A DNA stretch of 37,945 nucleotides from contig NZ_JHYI01000040.1 of NCBI RefSeq assembly GCF_000621445.1, forward strand, positions 1 to 37,945, given 5' to 3'. The stretch is from Alkalihalobacillus bogoriensis ATCC BAA-922. GTDB lineage: Bacteria > Bacillota > Bacilli > Bacillales > Bacillaceae_F. This document shows positions 7,471-16,343 of this stretch, in pieces. The notes beneath the pieces are model-generated. The model searched no databases. It saw nothing but the letters and a program-made list of their open reading frames with translations, and was not told the origin of the DNA. The position numbers were made by a program, and so were the translations under genes. The stretch's first letter is position 1, and the number at the start of each line of letters is the position of its first letter.

Positions 7471-8814
7471 TTATCTAGCTTCTTCCCAAGCCGTTTTTAC
7501 TTCTTCAACGAGGTCATCCCATGATTGACCATCACTTAAATACTTTTGAATTGCAACCCCAAGAACATCTTGACCCCAGCTACTAGGATAGCCCATAAAT
7601 GTCCATCCAATTGTTCTACCTTCTTGAGCATATTGGTAGATTTCTTTTGCTAGTGGGTCAGAGATTTTCGAAGAATCATAACCTTCATAAGCAGGAATAA
7701 ACTTAAAGTCTTCCACAACTGTTTGCTTTCCAATTTCAGATGTGTATAACCAATCTAAGAATTCTTTTGCTGCTGCGATCTTTGCATCATCACTATTTTT
7801 ATTTACAGCCCAATACATCGGCACTCCAACTGGAATGGCATCTTCTTTAAATCCTTCAACAGGAATCGGTAAAATTCCAATGCCATCTTGAGCAAGTTCA
7901 GGGTCCATATCAGCGATAGAATTATAAACCCAGTTTCCTTGTTGAATTAATGCTACTCTTTCTAAAGAGAATAATTCTTCAACTTGACGTGAGTAGTCAA
8001 GACTAACAACGGGTTGTACTGAATAATCATTTTGTAAATCTAATACTTTTTTCATGGCATCACTGTATTTGAATTCTAGTTGACTCGCTTCGAATGCAGC
8101 AATGACATCATTATTAAATTCAGGAGCAATAAACGCATTTGATAAATGTAAGCCTGTTACCCATGTTTCTGCTGCAGGAAGGGCAAATACAGCATCCAAT
8201 CCTAGCTCTTCTTTTTTCTCATCTAATGTTTTAACCGCTTCTTCTAACGAAGCTAAAGTCGTAATTGAACTTGGATCAATCCCAGCTTCTTCAAAAACAC
8301 GCTTGTTATAAATTAAGCCATATCCTTCTTGATTATAAGGAAGCCCTAATATTTGACCATCACGGCTAACCCCTTCTAATGTACCATCAAGCGCTAATGA
8401 TGCACTTTCTGTATCGGATAAATCTGCTAAACTATCGATCCAGTCTTCAACGTCTTGTGGTCCGCCAACATTATAAATATCAGGCTCATCACCAGAGGCA
8501 AATTTCGCGCGTAACGCTACGCCATAATCTTGGCCTCCCCCAACGGTAGTTATGTTTATGTTTACATTAGGATTTTCTTCTTCGTATGTTTTGGCTAATG
8601 CTTCAAATTGGTCTTTAAACTCTACTTTAAATTGGAAAATTTCTAATGAAACTTCTTCTCCTTCAGTAGCTGGTGGAGCTTCTTCTGTTTCATTCGTATT
8701 TGTTGCATCTGGCGTATCTTCTGTAGAGCTATCACTACTTGAGCATCCAACTACAGCAAAGCCAAGCAACAAGAGTAGAGCTAAACCAACGAACCAACGT
8801 TTCCCCATTTTCAT
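7471..8814 (-). CDS. Sugar ABC transporter substrate-binding lipoprotein (CUT1 type)
   Basis: This 447-residue extracellular lipoprotein has a signal peptide with hydrophobic core FVGLALLLLLGFAVVGC; the lipobox is VVGC with Cys24. A Ser/Thr/Glu-rich linker follows, then a type-1 solute-binding fold with segments typical of maltose/multiple-sugar binders (SLEIFQFKVEFKDQFEALAK; GEDIYNVGG-like GDEPDIYNVGGPQD; GLPYNQEGYGLIYNKRVFEEAG). The start at 8814 follows GGGGGTAACG. The downstream permeases and upstream alpha-glucosidase suggest maltose, maltodextrin or another alpha-glucoside as substrate; the exact sugar is inferred. Operator-like and cre-like sites lie in its upstream region. Confidence 0.9.
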   Translation of the reverse strand: MKMGKRWFVGLALLLLLGFAVVGCSSSDSSTEDTPDATNTNETEEAPPATEGEEVSLEIFQFKVEFKDQFEALAKTYEEENPNVNINITTVGGGQDYGVALRAKFASGDEPDIYNVGGPQDVEDWIDSLADLSDTESASLALDGTLEGVSRDGQILGLPYNQEGYGLIYNKRVFEEAGIDPSSITTLASLEEAVKTLDEKKEELGLDAVFALPAAETWVTGLHLSNAFIAPEFNNDVIAAFEASQLEFKYSDAMKKVLDLQNDYSVQPVVSLDYSRQVEELFSLERVALIQQGNWVYNSIADMDPELAQDGIGILPIPVEGFKEDAIPVGVPMYWAVNKNSDDAKIAAAKEFLDWLYTSEIGKQTVVEDFKFIPAYEGYDSSKISDPLAKEIYQYAQEGRTIGWTFMGYPSSWGQDVLGVAIQKYLSDGQSWDDLVEEVKTAWEEAR

Positions 8815-8852
8815 ATCGTTACCCCCATATATAAATCTTTAGTCTCACCTTA

Positions 8853-8866
8853 CGAATACGTTTGCA
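8853..8866. promoter_or_regulatory. LacI-type operator or cre site before the binding-protein gene
   Basis: CGAATACGTTTGCA; its reverse complement TGCAAACGTATTCG shares the TGCAAACG half with the other sites here. It also fits the CcpA consensus WTGNAANCGNWNNCW at 14 of 15 positions, so it may serve either protein. It lies 39 bp upstream of the start codon, just after a TATAGT -10-like hexamer. Confidence 0.5.
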
Positions 8867-8922
8867 TAAAACTATAAAAAAATGTCGTTCTAAGATGATT
8901 CCCACAAATCTCTCTTTCCGTA

Positions 8923-8936
8923 TTAAAACGCTTACA
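8923..8936 (-). promoter_or_regulatory. cre-like site
   Basis: On the minus strand TGTAAGCGTTTTAA matches most of the CcpA operator consensus (about 13 of 15 positions in the extended form). It lies upstream of the sugar-binding-protein gene, where carbon catabolite repression of an alpha-glucoside operon would be expected. Confidence 0.4.
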
Positions 8937-8997
8937 CTATAAAGAAAAAAGAGAAAACTCTTATGAGAGTTAGTCCTGTTGAACGACACGTTGCTTT

Positions 8998-9011
8998 CGC
9001 AAACGGTTGCG
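8998..9011. promoter_or_regulatory. LacI-type operator, best palindrome
   Basis: CGCAAACGGTTGCG is a 14-bp palindrome with one mismatched pair and matches the reverse complement of the site at 10829-10842 in 13 of 14 positions. It lies in the 319-bp gap between the alpha-glucosidase and binding-protein genes. Together with the neighbouring sites, this gap is regulatory DNA and holds no gene. Confidence 0.65.
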
Positions 9012-9094
9012 TTCGGGTGGATACCTAGATAATAGCATGCAAAATTTAGAAATTCAACATAAATTTTAGAAAAATCTTTAAATTTTTTCCACCC

Positions 9095-9108
9095 GTCAAC
9101 CGTTTACA
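9095..9108. promoter_or_regulatory. Weaker LacI-type operator
   Basis: GTCAACCGTTTACA; its reverse complement agrees with the other operators at about 11 of 14 positions. It lies just after the alpha-glucosidase stop codon and could take part in looping with the sites at 8998 and 10829. Confidence 0.4.
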
Positions 9109-9133
9109 TTTTTTATTAAGTTATATGAATTTC

Positions 9134-10798
9134 TTACGATAAACGATACACCCTAGCTTCATATGGCTGTAATGTGATGTCATGTTTTGGATTATGTTTT
9201 GTCACATCATAATTAGCTAAAAGAAGGTTGCTATATTCAAGCTCGATAGCTGGTTCTTTAAATTGAGCCGTTTGTTCTGCTAAGTTACAGATGATAACCA
9301 CTTTCTCTTCACCCAAAGTTCTTGTATAAGCATAAATCGTTGGATGTTTTTCAGCGATTAAATCATATTGTCCATATGTGAAAATATCATCGCTCTTTTT
9401 CAAGTCAATCATTTTTCGGTAATATGCTAAAATCGACTTTGGATCGTCCCATTGTTTTTCTACATTGATCGTTTCATAGTTTGGATTTACACCAAGCCAA
9501 GGAGTTCCATCCGAAAATCCACCATTTTTCTCTGCTGACCATTGCATAGGTGTTCTTGAATTATCACGTCCTGTTGCCCAGATAATTTCCATAATTTCTT
9601 CATGACTTACACCTTCTGCTCGTTTAATACGATACATATTTTTAACAGAAACATCATTATAATCATCAATCGATGGGAACTTCACATTTGTCATTCCGAT
9701 TTCTTGGCCTTGGTAAATAAATGGTGTACCCTGCATTAAGAAATACATCGTTGCAAACACAGTTGCACTTTCACGCCAAAATTCTTTGTCATTTCCCCAA
9801 GTAGAAACAACACGTGCTTTATCATGATTTTCAATAAACAGCGCATTCCAACCTTTGTTTTCTAAGCCTTTTTGCCATCTCGTTAACACTTTTTTCAATC
9901 CTAAAATATCTAGCCCTTTATCTTTATCTGCATCCCAAAGACCTAAATGCTCAAATTGGAAAATCATATTGAATTTGCCTTTTTCCTCACCAACCCATTC
10001 TTCGGCATCTTCAACATTTACACCATTTGCTTCTCCAACAGTCATGATGTCATATTTCGCAAATGTTTCTTCTTTTAGCTCTTCTAAAAATTCGTTTATT
10101 CCTTCTACATTCATATGCTTGTCAAAAGAAGAAACGTATTGAAGCTTTTTAGGATTAGGCATATCTTTTAAGCCTTCTTCTTTTTTAATATGACTAATTG
10201 CATCAACACGGAAACCATCAATCCCCTTATCCAGCCACCAATTAATCATATCGTAAATCGCATATCGAACTTCTTTCTTTTCCCAATTCAAGTCAGGTTG
10301 CTTTCTAGAGAAAATATGCATATAGTATTGATCTGACTGTTCGTCATATTCCCAAGCAGATCCACTAAAAATACTTTCCCAATTGTTTGGCTCTTTTCCA
10401 TCTTTTCCATCTCGCCAAATATACCAATCGCGTTTCGGGTTATCTTTGCTTGATTTTGACTCAATAAACCATGGATGTTCATCACTCGTATGATTGATAA
10501 CTAAATCAACGATTAATTTCATTCCACGATTGTGAACTTCCTCTAATAATAAATCAAAATCCTCCATTGTTCCGAACTCTTCCATAATATCTTGATAATC
10601 ACTAATGTCGTATCCGTTATCATCATTTGGTGATTTATAAACTGGACAAATCCAAATCAAGTCTATTCCAAGAGATTTTAAATAATCTAACTTAGAAATA
10701 ATCCCTTTAATATCCCCAATTCCATCACCATTTGAATCCATGAAGCTTCTCGGATAGATTTGATAGGCTACTAATTCTTTCCACCAAGATTTTTTCAT
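9134..10798 (-). CDS. GH13 alpha-glucosidase (oligo-1,6-glucosidase/maltase family)
   Basis: This 554-residue cytosolic enzyme of glycoside hydrolase family 13 (subfamily 31 type) releases glucose from short alpha-glucosides. Visible features are the Ca-site loop DSNGDGIGD (21-29), DLVINHTSDEHPWF (98-111), nucleophile D199 in GFRVDAISHI, acid/base E256 in TVGEANG, and H325-D326 in ENHDKAR. The residue after the nucleophile is Ala200, where isomaltose-cleaving members usually have Val, which points to alpha-1,4 substrates. There is no signal peptide, so it acts on imported sugar. An operator overlaps its upstream region. It probably starts the locus transcript. Confidence 0.92.
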   Translation of the reverse strand: MKKSWWKELVAYQIYPRSFMDSNGDGIGDIKGIISKLDYLKSLGIDLIWICPVYKSPNDDNGYDISDYQDIMEEFGTMEDFDLLLEEVHNRGMKLIVDLVINHTSDEHPWFIESKSSKDNPKRDWYIWRDGKDGKEPNNWESIFSGSAWEYDEQSDQYYMHIFSRKQPDLNWEKKEVRYAIYDMINWWLDKGIDGFRVDAISHIKKEEGLKDMPNPKKLQYVSSFDKHMNVEGINEFLEELKEETFAKYDIMTVGEANGVNVEDAEEWVGEEKGKFNMIFQFEHLGLWDADKDKGLDILGLKKVLTRWQKGLENKGWNALFIENHDKARVVSTWGNDKEFWRESATVFATMYFLMQGTPFIYQGQEIGMTNVKFPSIDDYNDVSVKNMYRIKRAEGVSHEEIMEIIWATGRDNSRTPMQWSAEKNGGFSDGTPWLGVNPNYETINVEKQWDDPKSILAYYRKMIDLKKSDDIFTYGQYDLIAEKHPTIYAYTRTLGEEKVVIICNLAEQTAQFKEPAIELEYSNLLLANYDVTKHNPKHDITLQPYEARVYRLS

Positions 10799-10828
10799 AT
10801 CTTCTCCTCATTTCTCTCTTTATCAATA

Positions 10829-10842
10829 CGCAACCGTTTGCA
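10829..10842. promoter_or_regulatory. LacI-type operator upstream of alpha-glucosidase
   Basis: CGCAACCGTTTGCA lies 31 bp before the alpha-glucosidase start codon. Its reverse complement differs from the site at 8998-9011 only at one position. The placement fits direct repression of the alpha-glucosidase gene by the LacI-type protein encoded in the same locus. Confidence 0.65.
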
Positions 10843-10953
10843 CTTACCATGATAGCAGAGTTTCCATAGGATTGGCAATATACTTTTATTGAAACAAATA
10901 TATTTTTACCGTGTTTATGCAAAATCGTGCAAGCACCGTCACTTTTTCTAACA

Positions 10954-10984
10954 AAATATCCCAATGAATGTCATTGGGATATTT
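10954..10984 (-). terminator. Hairpin downstream of the molybdopterin oxidoreductase gene
   Basis: A perfect 14-bp stem, AAATATCCCAATGA with TCATTGGGATATTT, has a 3-nt loop and lies 37 bp past the gene's stop. The minus-strand tail TTTTGTTAG gives a modest T-tract. Confidence 0.7.
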
Positions 10985-11020
10985 ATTTCTTGTTATTCAG
11001 TTTTTACCAACACATCAATT

Positions 11021-13369
11021 TTATTCAAGTGACATTTCTAAATCAACAATTCGTTTTTCCACATAGTTCTGATCTTTATGAGCATGAAAAATTTCAGCTT
11101 TTTCTACAATCGCTCCTGTATTATATTCAGGGATTTTAGCATGCTCTTCATACACTCCTTTTGGGAGAAGCACATTTCCTTCTGGCCAATATACCGCAAT
11201 GTTCCCTGAACTAACCTCATCAAATTTTACCCAACCTTGAAGCACTCCGTATGGGTTATACACTACAATAGCATCGTTTTCTTTTATTCCAAGCTTAACT
11301 GCATCATGTTCATTCATAATCACATCATAACGAGAAAAATTCGTAAACGGATCTTTCTCATCATAAATCATCGAATTAAATTGTTTTCCTCGGCGAGAAG
11401 TGACATTGAATTGTCCTTCTGTTTTTCGGTTTTCGGGTATATCTATCGCGAATAGATTTCCTCTTCCATCAGGAGTGGGACATATTCCTTCTTCACATAA
11501 CCAAGCACCGCCCCATTGGAATACATCGCCTTTTTCCTTTAAATTCTCGATGCCATCATAATGAGGATTTGCCATTGCAATTTCATTTCGAATCTCTTGA
11601 GCTGCTTGAAAATCAATTAAGCCTTTTTTCTCCGGGTACACCCGCTTTGCTAACTCAACATAAATTTGCCATTCCGCTCTTGCTTCTTCAATTCTTGGAC
11701 CTTTTATTTCTGGACTGAAATAAACCATTCTTTCTGTACTTGTCGATGTTCCACCACCTGGTTGTTCATACCTCGTCATAGCAGGCAGTACGATAACTTC
11801 CTCTTTAGCATTAACGAGTGTGGATGTATTTAAAATAATATCTTGATGCACACGAAGCTCCACTTGTTCAAGTGCTTTTTCAATAAAATCAGGATTAGGC
11901 ATCGTTTCAAGGAAGTTTCCACCGCTTGTATAAAATACTTTTAATTTTCGCTCGTGTCCTTCTTCAAGCATCGTATTTTCTAACATTTGGCCGACAGTGT
12001 CCCCTTGCCATCTTGGAATCGGAAACCCCCAAATCCTTTCCATTCTTTCTGCATTTTGTTCATCAAAATCACTACCAGGTAATACAAATGGGTCAGCTCC
12101 CATTTCTCCAGACCCTTGAACACCACTATGTCCTCGAATAGGCATGACACCACAATGTTCCCGACCAATAAATCCTCTTAATAAAGCTAAATTGGCGACT
12201 TGTGAAATATTATCGGTCGCAAATCGGTGTTGTGTTAATCCCATACTCCAAATGAAAATACCTGTGCTTGCCTTTGCGAGTAATTGCGCAAATTCAAGCA
12301 TTCTTTCTTTTGTTAATCCAGAAGACTGTTCAAGTTCCACCCATTTTTGCTGTGCAATATGTTCTTTTAATTCAGCAAATCCATTTGTATGTTGTTGGAC
12401 AAAATCATGATGAATGGCTGAGCCTTGTTTTTCCTCTTCCATTTCAAACCAATGCTTCATGACACCATTCATAAATGCGATATCGCCACCAATGTTGACT
12501 TGAAATACATCATCTACAATTTTTGTGCCAAATAGGGCACTTTCTGCAATCGATGGAATCCAATATTTCTCCATTGCTGGCTCTCTATATGGGTTAATCA
12601 TAATAATTTTTGTTCCTGCTTTTTTCGCTGCATACATATACTTCGTTGAGACAGGTTGATTGTTTGCGGCAACAGACCCCCAAAAGACAAGGACGTCTGT
12701 TCCAATCCAATCTTTATAATTACAACTAGCTGCTCCTATTCCTAAAGAACGCTTTAACGCTGTTTTACTTGGGGAATGGCAGATGCGGGAAGCATTATCA
12801 ATATTATTCGTTCCTAGAAATCTAGCTGTTTTTGCTGCTGTATAATAGACTTCATTTGTAATGCCTCTTGCTGTTAAATAAAACGCTAGCTGCTTTGGGT
12901 CAATGTTTTTAATTTTACTTGCGATTCGTTGTAAAGCCTCATCCCATGTTATTCTTGTAAACTTCGATTCCCCTTTTTTCCGAGAAAGTGGATATGGAAT
13001 TCGTCCTAATTTTCGTAGTTGTGTACTATTTAATTCTTTTAATTTATCTATATTTTCAAACCATACAGGCTCAATAGCAGGTGCTGTATTTAATCGTAAT
13101 ACATTTAACCTTGTCGTGCATAAATGTGGTCCAGTTAATGTTTGATCATAAAGGCCAGATACTCCAAGAGCACACCCGTCACAAACCCCTTCGGTTAAAA
13201 TGCGATAAGCATAAGGAAGACTGTTCTTATTTTCCCAGATTACTTTAGCCGTATCACGAATATGATGTGGTTTCACTTTCCCTAATCCCATTGGTGCCAA
13301 TGATGCCCATAATTGTGGTGATGGCTTTTTATTTAATTTCATTGGACCGGTATGTTTCGTTTTCCCCAT
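11021..13369 (-). CDS. Formate-dehydrogenase-like molybdopterin oxidoreductase (FdhF/YdeP family)
   Basis: The protein has 782 residues from the ATG at 13369, which follows AAGGAG by about 8 nt; an earlier ATG at 13429 lacks a site. It resembles the FdhF/YdeP family of bis-molybdopterin enzymes. Cysteines C63, C66 and C84 (GVCDGCALG...HLC) sit where formate dehydrogenases bind an iron-sulfur cluster. C197 in RICHSPSK aligns with the Sec/Cys molybdenum ligand of FdhF. Further segments are the domain around GLTQHRFATDNI, the GVMPIRGHSGVQG loop, and a C-terminal molydopterin-dinucleotide-binding barrel (MNEHDAVKLGI). The family's substrate is poorly defined; formate oxidation or an acid-resistance role are options. 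Divergent fdhD and moaA support a molybdoenzyme. No Tat signal is seen. Confidence 0.85.
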   Translation of the reverse strand: MGKTKHTGPMKLNKKPSPQLWASLAPMGLGKVKPHHIRDTAKVIWENKNSLPYAYRILTEGVCDGCALGVSGLYDQTLTGPHLCTTRLNVLRLNTAPAIEPVWFENIDKLKELNSTQLRKLGRIPYPLSRKKGESKFTRITWDEALQRIASKIKNIDPKQLAFYLTARGITNEVYYTAAKTARFLGTNNIDNASRICHSPSKTALKRSLGIGAASCNYKDWIGTDVLVFWGSVAANNQPVSTKYMYAAKKAGTKIIMINPYREPAMEKYWIPSIAESALFGTKIVDDVFQVNIGGDIAFMNGVMKHWFEMEEEKQGSAIHHDFVQQHTNGFAELKEHIAQQKWVELEQSSGLTKERMLEFAQLLAKASTGIFIWSMGLTQHRFATDNISQVANLALLRGFIGREHCGVMPIRGHSGVQGSGEMGADPFVLPGSDFDEQNAERMERIWGFPIPRWQGDTVGQMLENTMLEEGHERKLKVFYTSGGNFLETMPNPDFIEKALEQVELRVHQDIILNTSTLVNAKEEVIVLPAMTRYEQPGGGTSTSTERMVYFSPEIKGPRIEEARAEWQIYVELAKRVYPEKKGLIDFQAAQEIRNEIAMANPHYDGIENLKEKGDVFQWGGAWLCEEGICPTPDGRGNLFAIDIPENRKTEGQFNVTSRRGKQFNSMIYDEKDPFTNFSRYDVIMNEHDAVKLGIKENDAIVVYNPYGVLQGWVKFDEVSSGNIAVYWPEGNVLLPKGVYEEHAKIPEYNTGAIVEKAEIFHAHKDQNYVEKRIVDLEMSLE

Positions 13370-13518
13370 CAGAAACACTCCTTCTTCTACTGAAAAATCT
13401 CGTGCTTTATTTATGTATATAAAAAACACTTTGCAACATCCCTTTTATCAAGTTGTCGCATAGCAGTACAAGTTTTGTACAAAATACCTAAATGAAAGCT
13501 TCATACACTACCAAAATA

Positions 13519-13532
13519 ATAAAGCGCTTACA
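13519..13532 (-). promoter_or_regulatory. Possible cre site in the fdh-like/fdhD divergent promoter region
   Basis: On the minus strand TGTAAGCGCTTTAT (preceded by A) matches 14 of 15 positions of WTGNAANCGNWNNCW. It is placed between two divergent genes and could affect either. No other regulator site was recognised in this 336-bp gap. Confidence 0.35.
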
Positions 13533-13705
13533 TTATGAAGTACAACTAAAGTCCGGCTCGCTAACTCCCCTTAAAAATGTTACAATTTTATGAACACACA
13601 TAAAATATAACCCGTTTTTTATTCATTTTCAATCTTTTCAAATGAAAAATCTCACATCTTTATTCCTTTAGTATCGATTAAAATAAGTATAGGTGAGGTG
13701 AGAAC

Positions 13706-14497
13706 ATGGTTCACCAGCCCATAAGTGTCAAACGAAAAATTATTACTTTTTCCAATAACAAGTTAAAAGAACGAGATGACGAGATTGTCACAGAATATCC
13801 TCTTACCATTTACTTGAACAAAGAAGAATTTGCTACAATGGTATGTACACCAACCCATCTTGAAGAAATGGTCATTGGCTTTTTAGCGTCTGAAGGTGTA
13901 ATTCGCTTTACAAAAGAGATTGTTGATTTTTCTATTGATGTTTCAAAAGGCTTTGCTTATGTCCAACTTGAAACCGATTCTGCTTTTGACCATCTCCAAT
14001 ATACAAAACGGTTTATCGGCTCCTGTTGTGGGAAAAGCAGACAGTTTTATTTTCATAATGACGTAAAAACAGCGAAAACTTCTTTAAGTACAAAAACGGT
14101 TTCCGCTAATCAATGTATTCAATTAATGAAAGCATTGCAAGAAAATAGTTTTGTATTTAAAGAAACGGGTGGTGTTCATAATGCCTCCCTTTGTACGAAT
14201 GAACATGTCGTTGTGACGCGGACAGATATCGGTCGGCACAATGCGCTTGATAAATTATATGGGTATAGTCTACTACAGAAAATTTCAATTCGTGATAAAA
14301 TTCTAGCTTTCAGTGGTAGGCTTTCATCTGAGGTGTTAACGAAAGCGGCAAAAATCGGTGTAGGAATTGTATTATCAAAGGCAGCTCCTACTGATTTAGC
14401 GATAAAGCTAGCCGAGGACTTAAATATAACAACGGTAGGATTTATTCGTGGTGAGTCATTTAATATATATAGTCACGCAAACCGTATAACGTTGTAA
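13706..14497 (+). CDS. fdhD: FdhD, sulfur carrier for formate dehydrogenase
   Basis: This 263-residue cytosolic protein matches FdhD, which passes sulfur from a cysteine desulfurase to the molybdenum cofactor before insertion into formate dehydrogenases. Seen in the sequence are RFIGSCCGKSRQ (C107-C108, the region of the sulfur-carrying cysteines), FKETGGVHNASL, VVVTRTDIGRHNALDKLYG and the C-terminal GFIRGESFNIYS. AGGTGAGG precedes the ATG. The gene is divergent from the formate-dehydrogenase-like gene and 25 bp before moaA, so it probably forms an operon with moaA. Its presence next to the YdeP-like enzyme suggests that the enzyme needs sulfurated cofactor. Confidence 0.93.
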   Translation: MVHQPISVKRKIITFSNNKLKERDDEIVTEYPLTIYLNKEEFATMVCTPTHLEEMVIGFLASEGVIRFTKEIVDFSIDVSKGFAYVQLETDSAFDHLQYTKRFIGSCCGKSRQFYFHNDVKTAKTSLSTKTVSANQCIQLMKALQENSFVFKETGGVHNASLCTNEHVVVTRTDIGRHNALDKLYGYSLLQKISIRDKILAFSGRLSSEVLTKAAKIGVGIVLSKAAPTDLAIKLAEDLNITTVGFIRGESFNIYSHANRITL

Positions 14498-14522
14498 CGC
14501 AAAAATGAAAGGAGCGATATAG

Positions 14523-15542
14523 ATGAGTAAAGAAGCAACTGTTCTTGATAAACTGAAACGCCCACTTCGAGATTTACGTATTTCAGTCACAGATAAATGT
14601 AATTTCCGCTGTTCCTATTGTATGCCAGCTGAAATTTTCGGGCCTGATTATCCCTTTTTACAGCGGAATGAACTTCTTAGTTTTGAAGAATTAGAAAGGC
14701 TCTCAACCATCTTCGTCCAATCTTTAGGCGTAAAAAAAATCCGCATCACAGGCGGTGAACCTCTGATGCGTAAAGATTTGCCACATCTTATTGAAAAGCT
14801 TAGTGGGATTTCTGGATTAGACGACATCGCCATGACGACAAACGGTTCTCTGTTGCCAAAACATGCCCAAGCTTTAAAAGAAGCAGGGCTGAAACGCGTT
14901 TCCATTAGTCTTGATTCCTTAAAAGATGAAGTTTTTGGGAAAATTAATGGACGAGGCGTTACAGTTCAAACCGTCCTTGATGGAATTGATGCAGCCTCAA
15001 AAGCTGGACTTTCAGTAAAAATTAACATGGTTGTTAAGCGCGGGATGAATGAGGATGAGGTCATTCCAATGGCTAAATTTTTTAAAGAAAAAGGCCATAT
15101 TCTCCGCTTCATAGAATACATGGATGTTGGCAATACAAACAATTGGAAAATGGATGAAGTTTACTCGAAAAAGCAAATTATAGAGGATATTCATCAAGTC
15201 ATGCCACTTGAAGCCATTGCTCCAAATTATGAAGGCGAAGTCGCTACAAGGTTTCGTTATCAAGGCGAAAAAGTAGAAATTGGGGTCATCTCTTCTGTAA
15301 CAGATGCATTTTGCAAAAGCTGTAATCGTGCCCGTCTATCTGCAGACGGAAAATTATACACCTGTTTATTTTCATCATTTGGTCATGATTTACGAACGCC
15401 TACTCGCTCTGAGCTTTCTGATGTGGAACTAGCTTCTGTTATTAAAGACATATGGTACAACAGAAAAGACCGGTATTCTGAAGAAAGAGGGCAAACGAAA
15501 AAATCAAAAAGTAAAGTCGAAATGTCTAGAATTGGAGGGTAA
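14523..15542 (+). CDS. moaA: GTP 3',8-cyclase MoaA (molybdenum cofactor biosynthesis)
   Basis: This 339-residue radical-SAM enzyme converts GTP to 3',8-cyclo-GTP, the first step of molybdopterin synthesis. The N-terminal cluster motif is C26-x3-C30-x2-C33 ([15 protein letters not shown]), SAM binding GGEPL is at 77-81, and the C-terminal second cluster is C264-x2-C267-x13-C281 ([10 protein letters not shown]). It ends in Gly-Gly, as needed for catalysis in MoaA. AGGAG lies before the ATG. Co-transcription with fdhD supplies cofactor for the divergent oxidoreductase. Other moa/moe genes are not in the window. Confidence 0.95.
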   Translation: MSKEATVLDKLKRPLRDLRISVTDKCNFRCSYCMPAEIFGPDYPFLQRNELLSFEELERLSTIFVQSLGVKKIRITGGEPLMRKDLPHLIEKLSGISGLDDIAMTTNGSLLPKHAQALKEAGLKRVSISLDSLKDEVFGKINGRGVTVQTVLDGIDAASKAGLSVKINMVVKRGMNEDEVIPMAKFFKEKGHILRFIEYMDVGNTNNWKMDEVYSKKQIIEDIHQVMPLEAIAPNYEGEVATRFRYQGEKVEIGVISSVTDAFCKSCNRARLSADGKLYTCLFSSFGHDLRTPTRSELSDVELASVIKDIWYNRKDRYSEERGQTKKSKSKVEMSRIGG

Positions 15543-15546
15543 TTAT

Positions 15547-15777
15547 ATGGGTGAATGCAAGCTTGATCATTCAGTACAAGATGTCATACAGAAACTCAAA
15601 AGTCAAAAAGAGTTTATGCCGCCACAGCTGTATAAAGGTTGCGAGGCATGGCTTCAAACAAACCCAACACAATTACAGCTTAATGACGTGTTTCATTTGT
15701 TAAAGAAATATGATTTAGCATCCGTGGAAGAGCAAGAACAACGAAATAAGGCACTTGAAGGAATTGTATACGGGTAG
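15547..15777 (+). CDS. Unrecognised 76-residue protein in the fdhD-moaA operon
   Basis: The ATG at 15547 is preceded by GGAGGG overlapping the end of moaA, so translation is probably coupled. The ORF opens slightly earlier at 15532, but inside moaA without a site. The protein is soluble, charged and mostly helical (SVQDVIQKLKSQKEF, LNDVFHLLKKYDLAS, EEQEQRNKALE). It has two cysteines (C4 in GECKLD and one in YKGCEAW). No signal peptide, membrane segment or known motif is seen. Position suggests a helper for the formate-dehydrogenase-like enzyme or its cofactor. I do not recognise the family. Confidence 0.65.
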   Translation: MGECKLDHSVQDVIQKLKSQKEFMPPQLYKGCEAWLQTNPTQLQLNDVFHLLKKYDLASVEEQEQRNKALEGIVYG

Positions 15778-15798
15778 TTACTTATATAAGAAGCAACT

Positions 15799-15836
15799 AA
15801 GGGACCTATATTTTCATATATAGGCCCTTTTTTTTG
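15799..15836 (+). terminator. Terminator of the fdhD-moaA operon
   Basis: AAGGGaCCTATAT pairs with ATATAGGCCCTT (one bulged A), followed by a run of T to about 15836. From here to 16024 nothing else was recognised. Confidence 0.85.
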
Positions 15837-16024
15837 TAAAGTTCAAAAGGAAAAAATCATTCGCATTTTATAAGGGGATTGAACTAAAAAATCTAGCGAA
15901 AACCTACTGACTTTAGCTCAATAAGGCTTCTCTCTGTTTACCCATTCCCCCCCAAAAATCAGGCTCACTATTACAAATACAACTGATAAACCAGAGACAC
16001 GGTAAATATAATTCTGTAAAACTG

Positions 16025-16222
16025 TTATTTCGCTGGATTTTTATCAATCAGTAATAAATTACTGATTGATAAAAATAAAGTTACACTTAGTAAATACGGG
16101 AATATAGACTCTTTTCCAGTAAAACCTGCCCATATTATAAAGCTCATTGATATTATTGTTAAAATCAATAAAAACACCTTTAAAAAAGACTTCACTTTGT
16201 GACGCTGTAAAGTACTTTCCAT
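16025..16222 (-). CDS. Small two-helix membrane protein (1 of 4)
   Basis: The protein is 65 residues: a basic N-terminus (MESTLQRHKVKSFLK), helix VFLLILTIISMSFIIWAGF, a short polar turn (TGKESIF), a second helix PYLLSVTLFLSISNLLL, and tail IDKNPAK. The ATG at 16222 follows GGATGTGA; the ATG at 16267 has no convincing site. The family is not recognised. It is the last of a minus-strand run of similar-sized two-helix proteins downstream of an ABC exporter. Confidence 0.5.
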   Translation of the reverse strand: MESTLQRHKVKSFLKVFLLILTIISMSFIIWAGFTGKESIFPYLLSVTLFLSISNLLLIDKNPAK

Positions 16223-16343
16223 GTAGTCACATCCGTTTTTAGAAATTTTTCCATCCAAATACGCCATACTTCTACAAATATTCTCAAAAAAAACATTCCA
16301 TCTTGAAAGGGTAAAAGTGTTCTCTTTTACTCAATAACGAATT

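Noticed and set aside
10725-10964. 79-aa minus-strand ORF upstream of the alpha-glucosidase
   Set aside because: It covers the operator and promoter and overlaps the start of the real gene in another frame.
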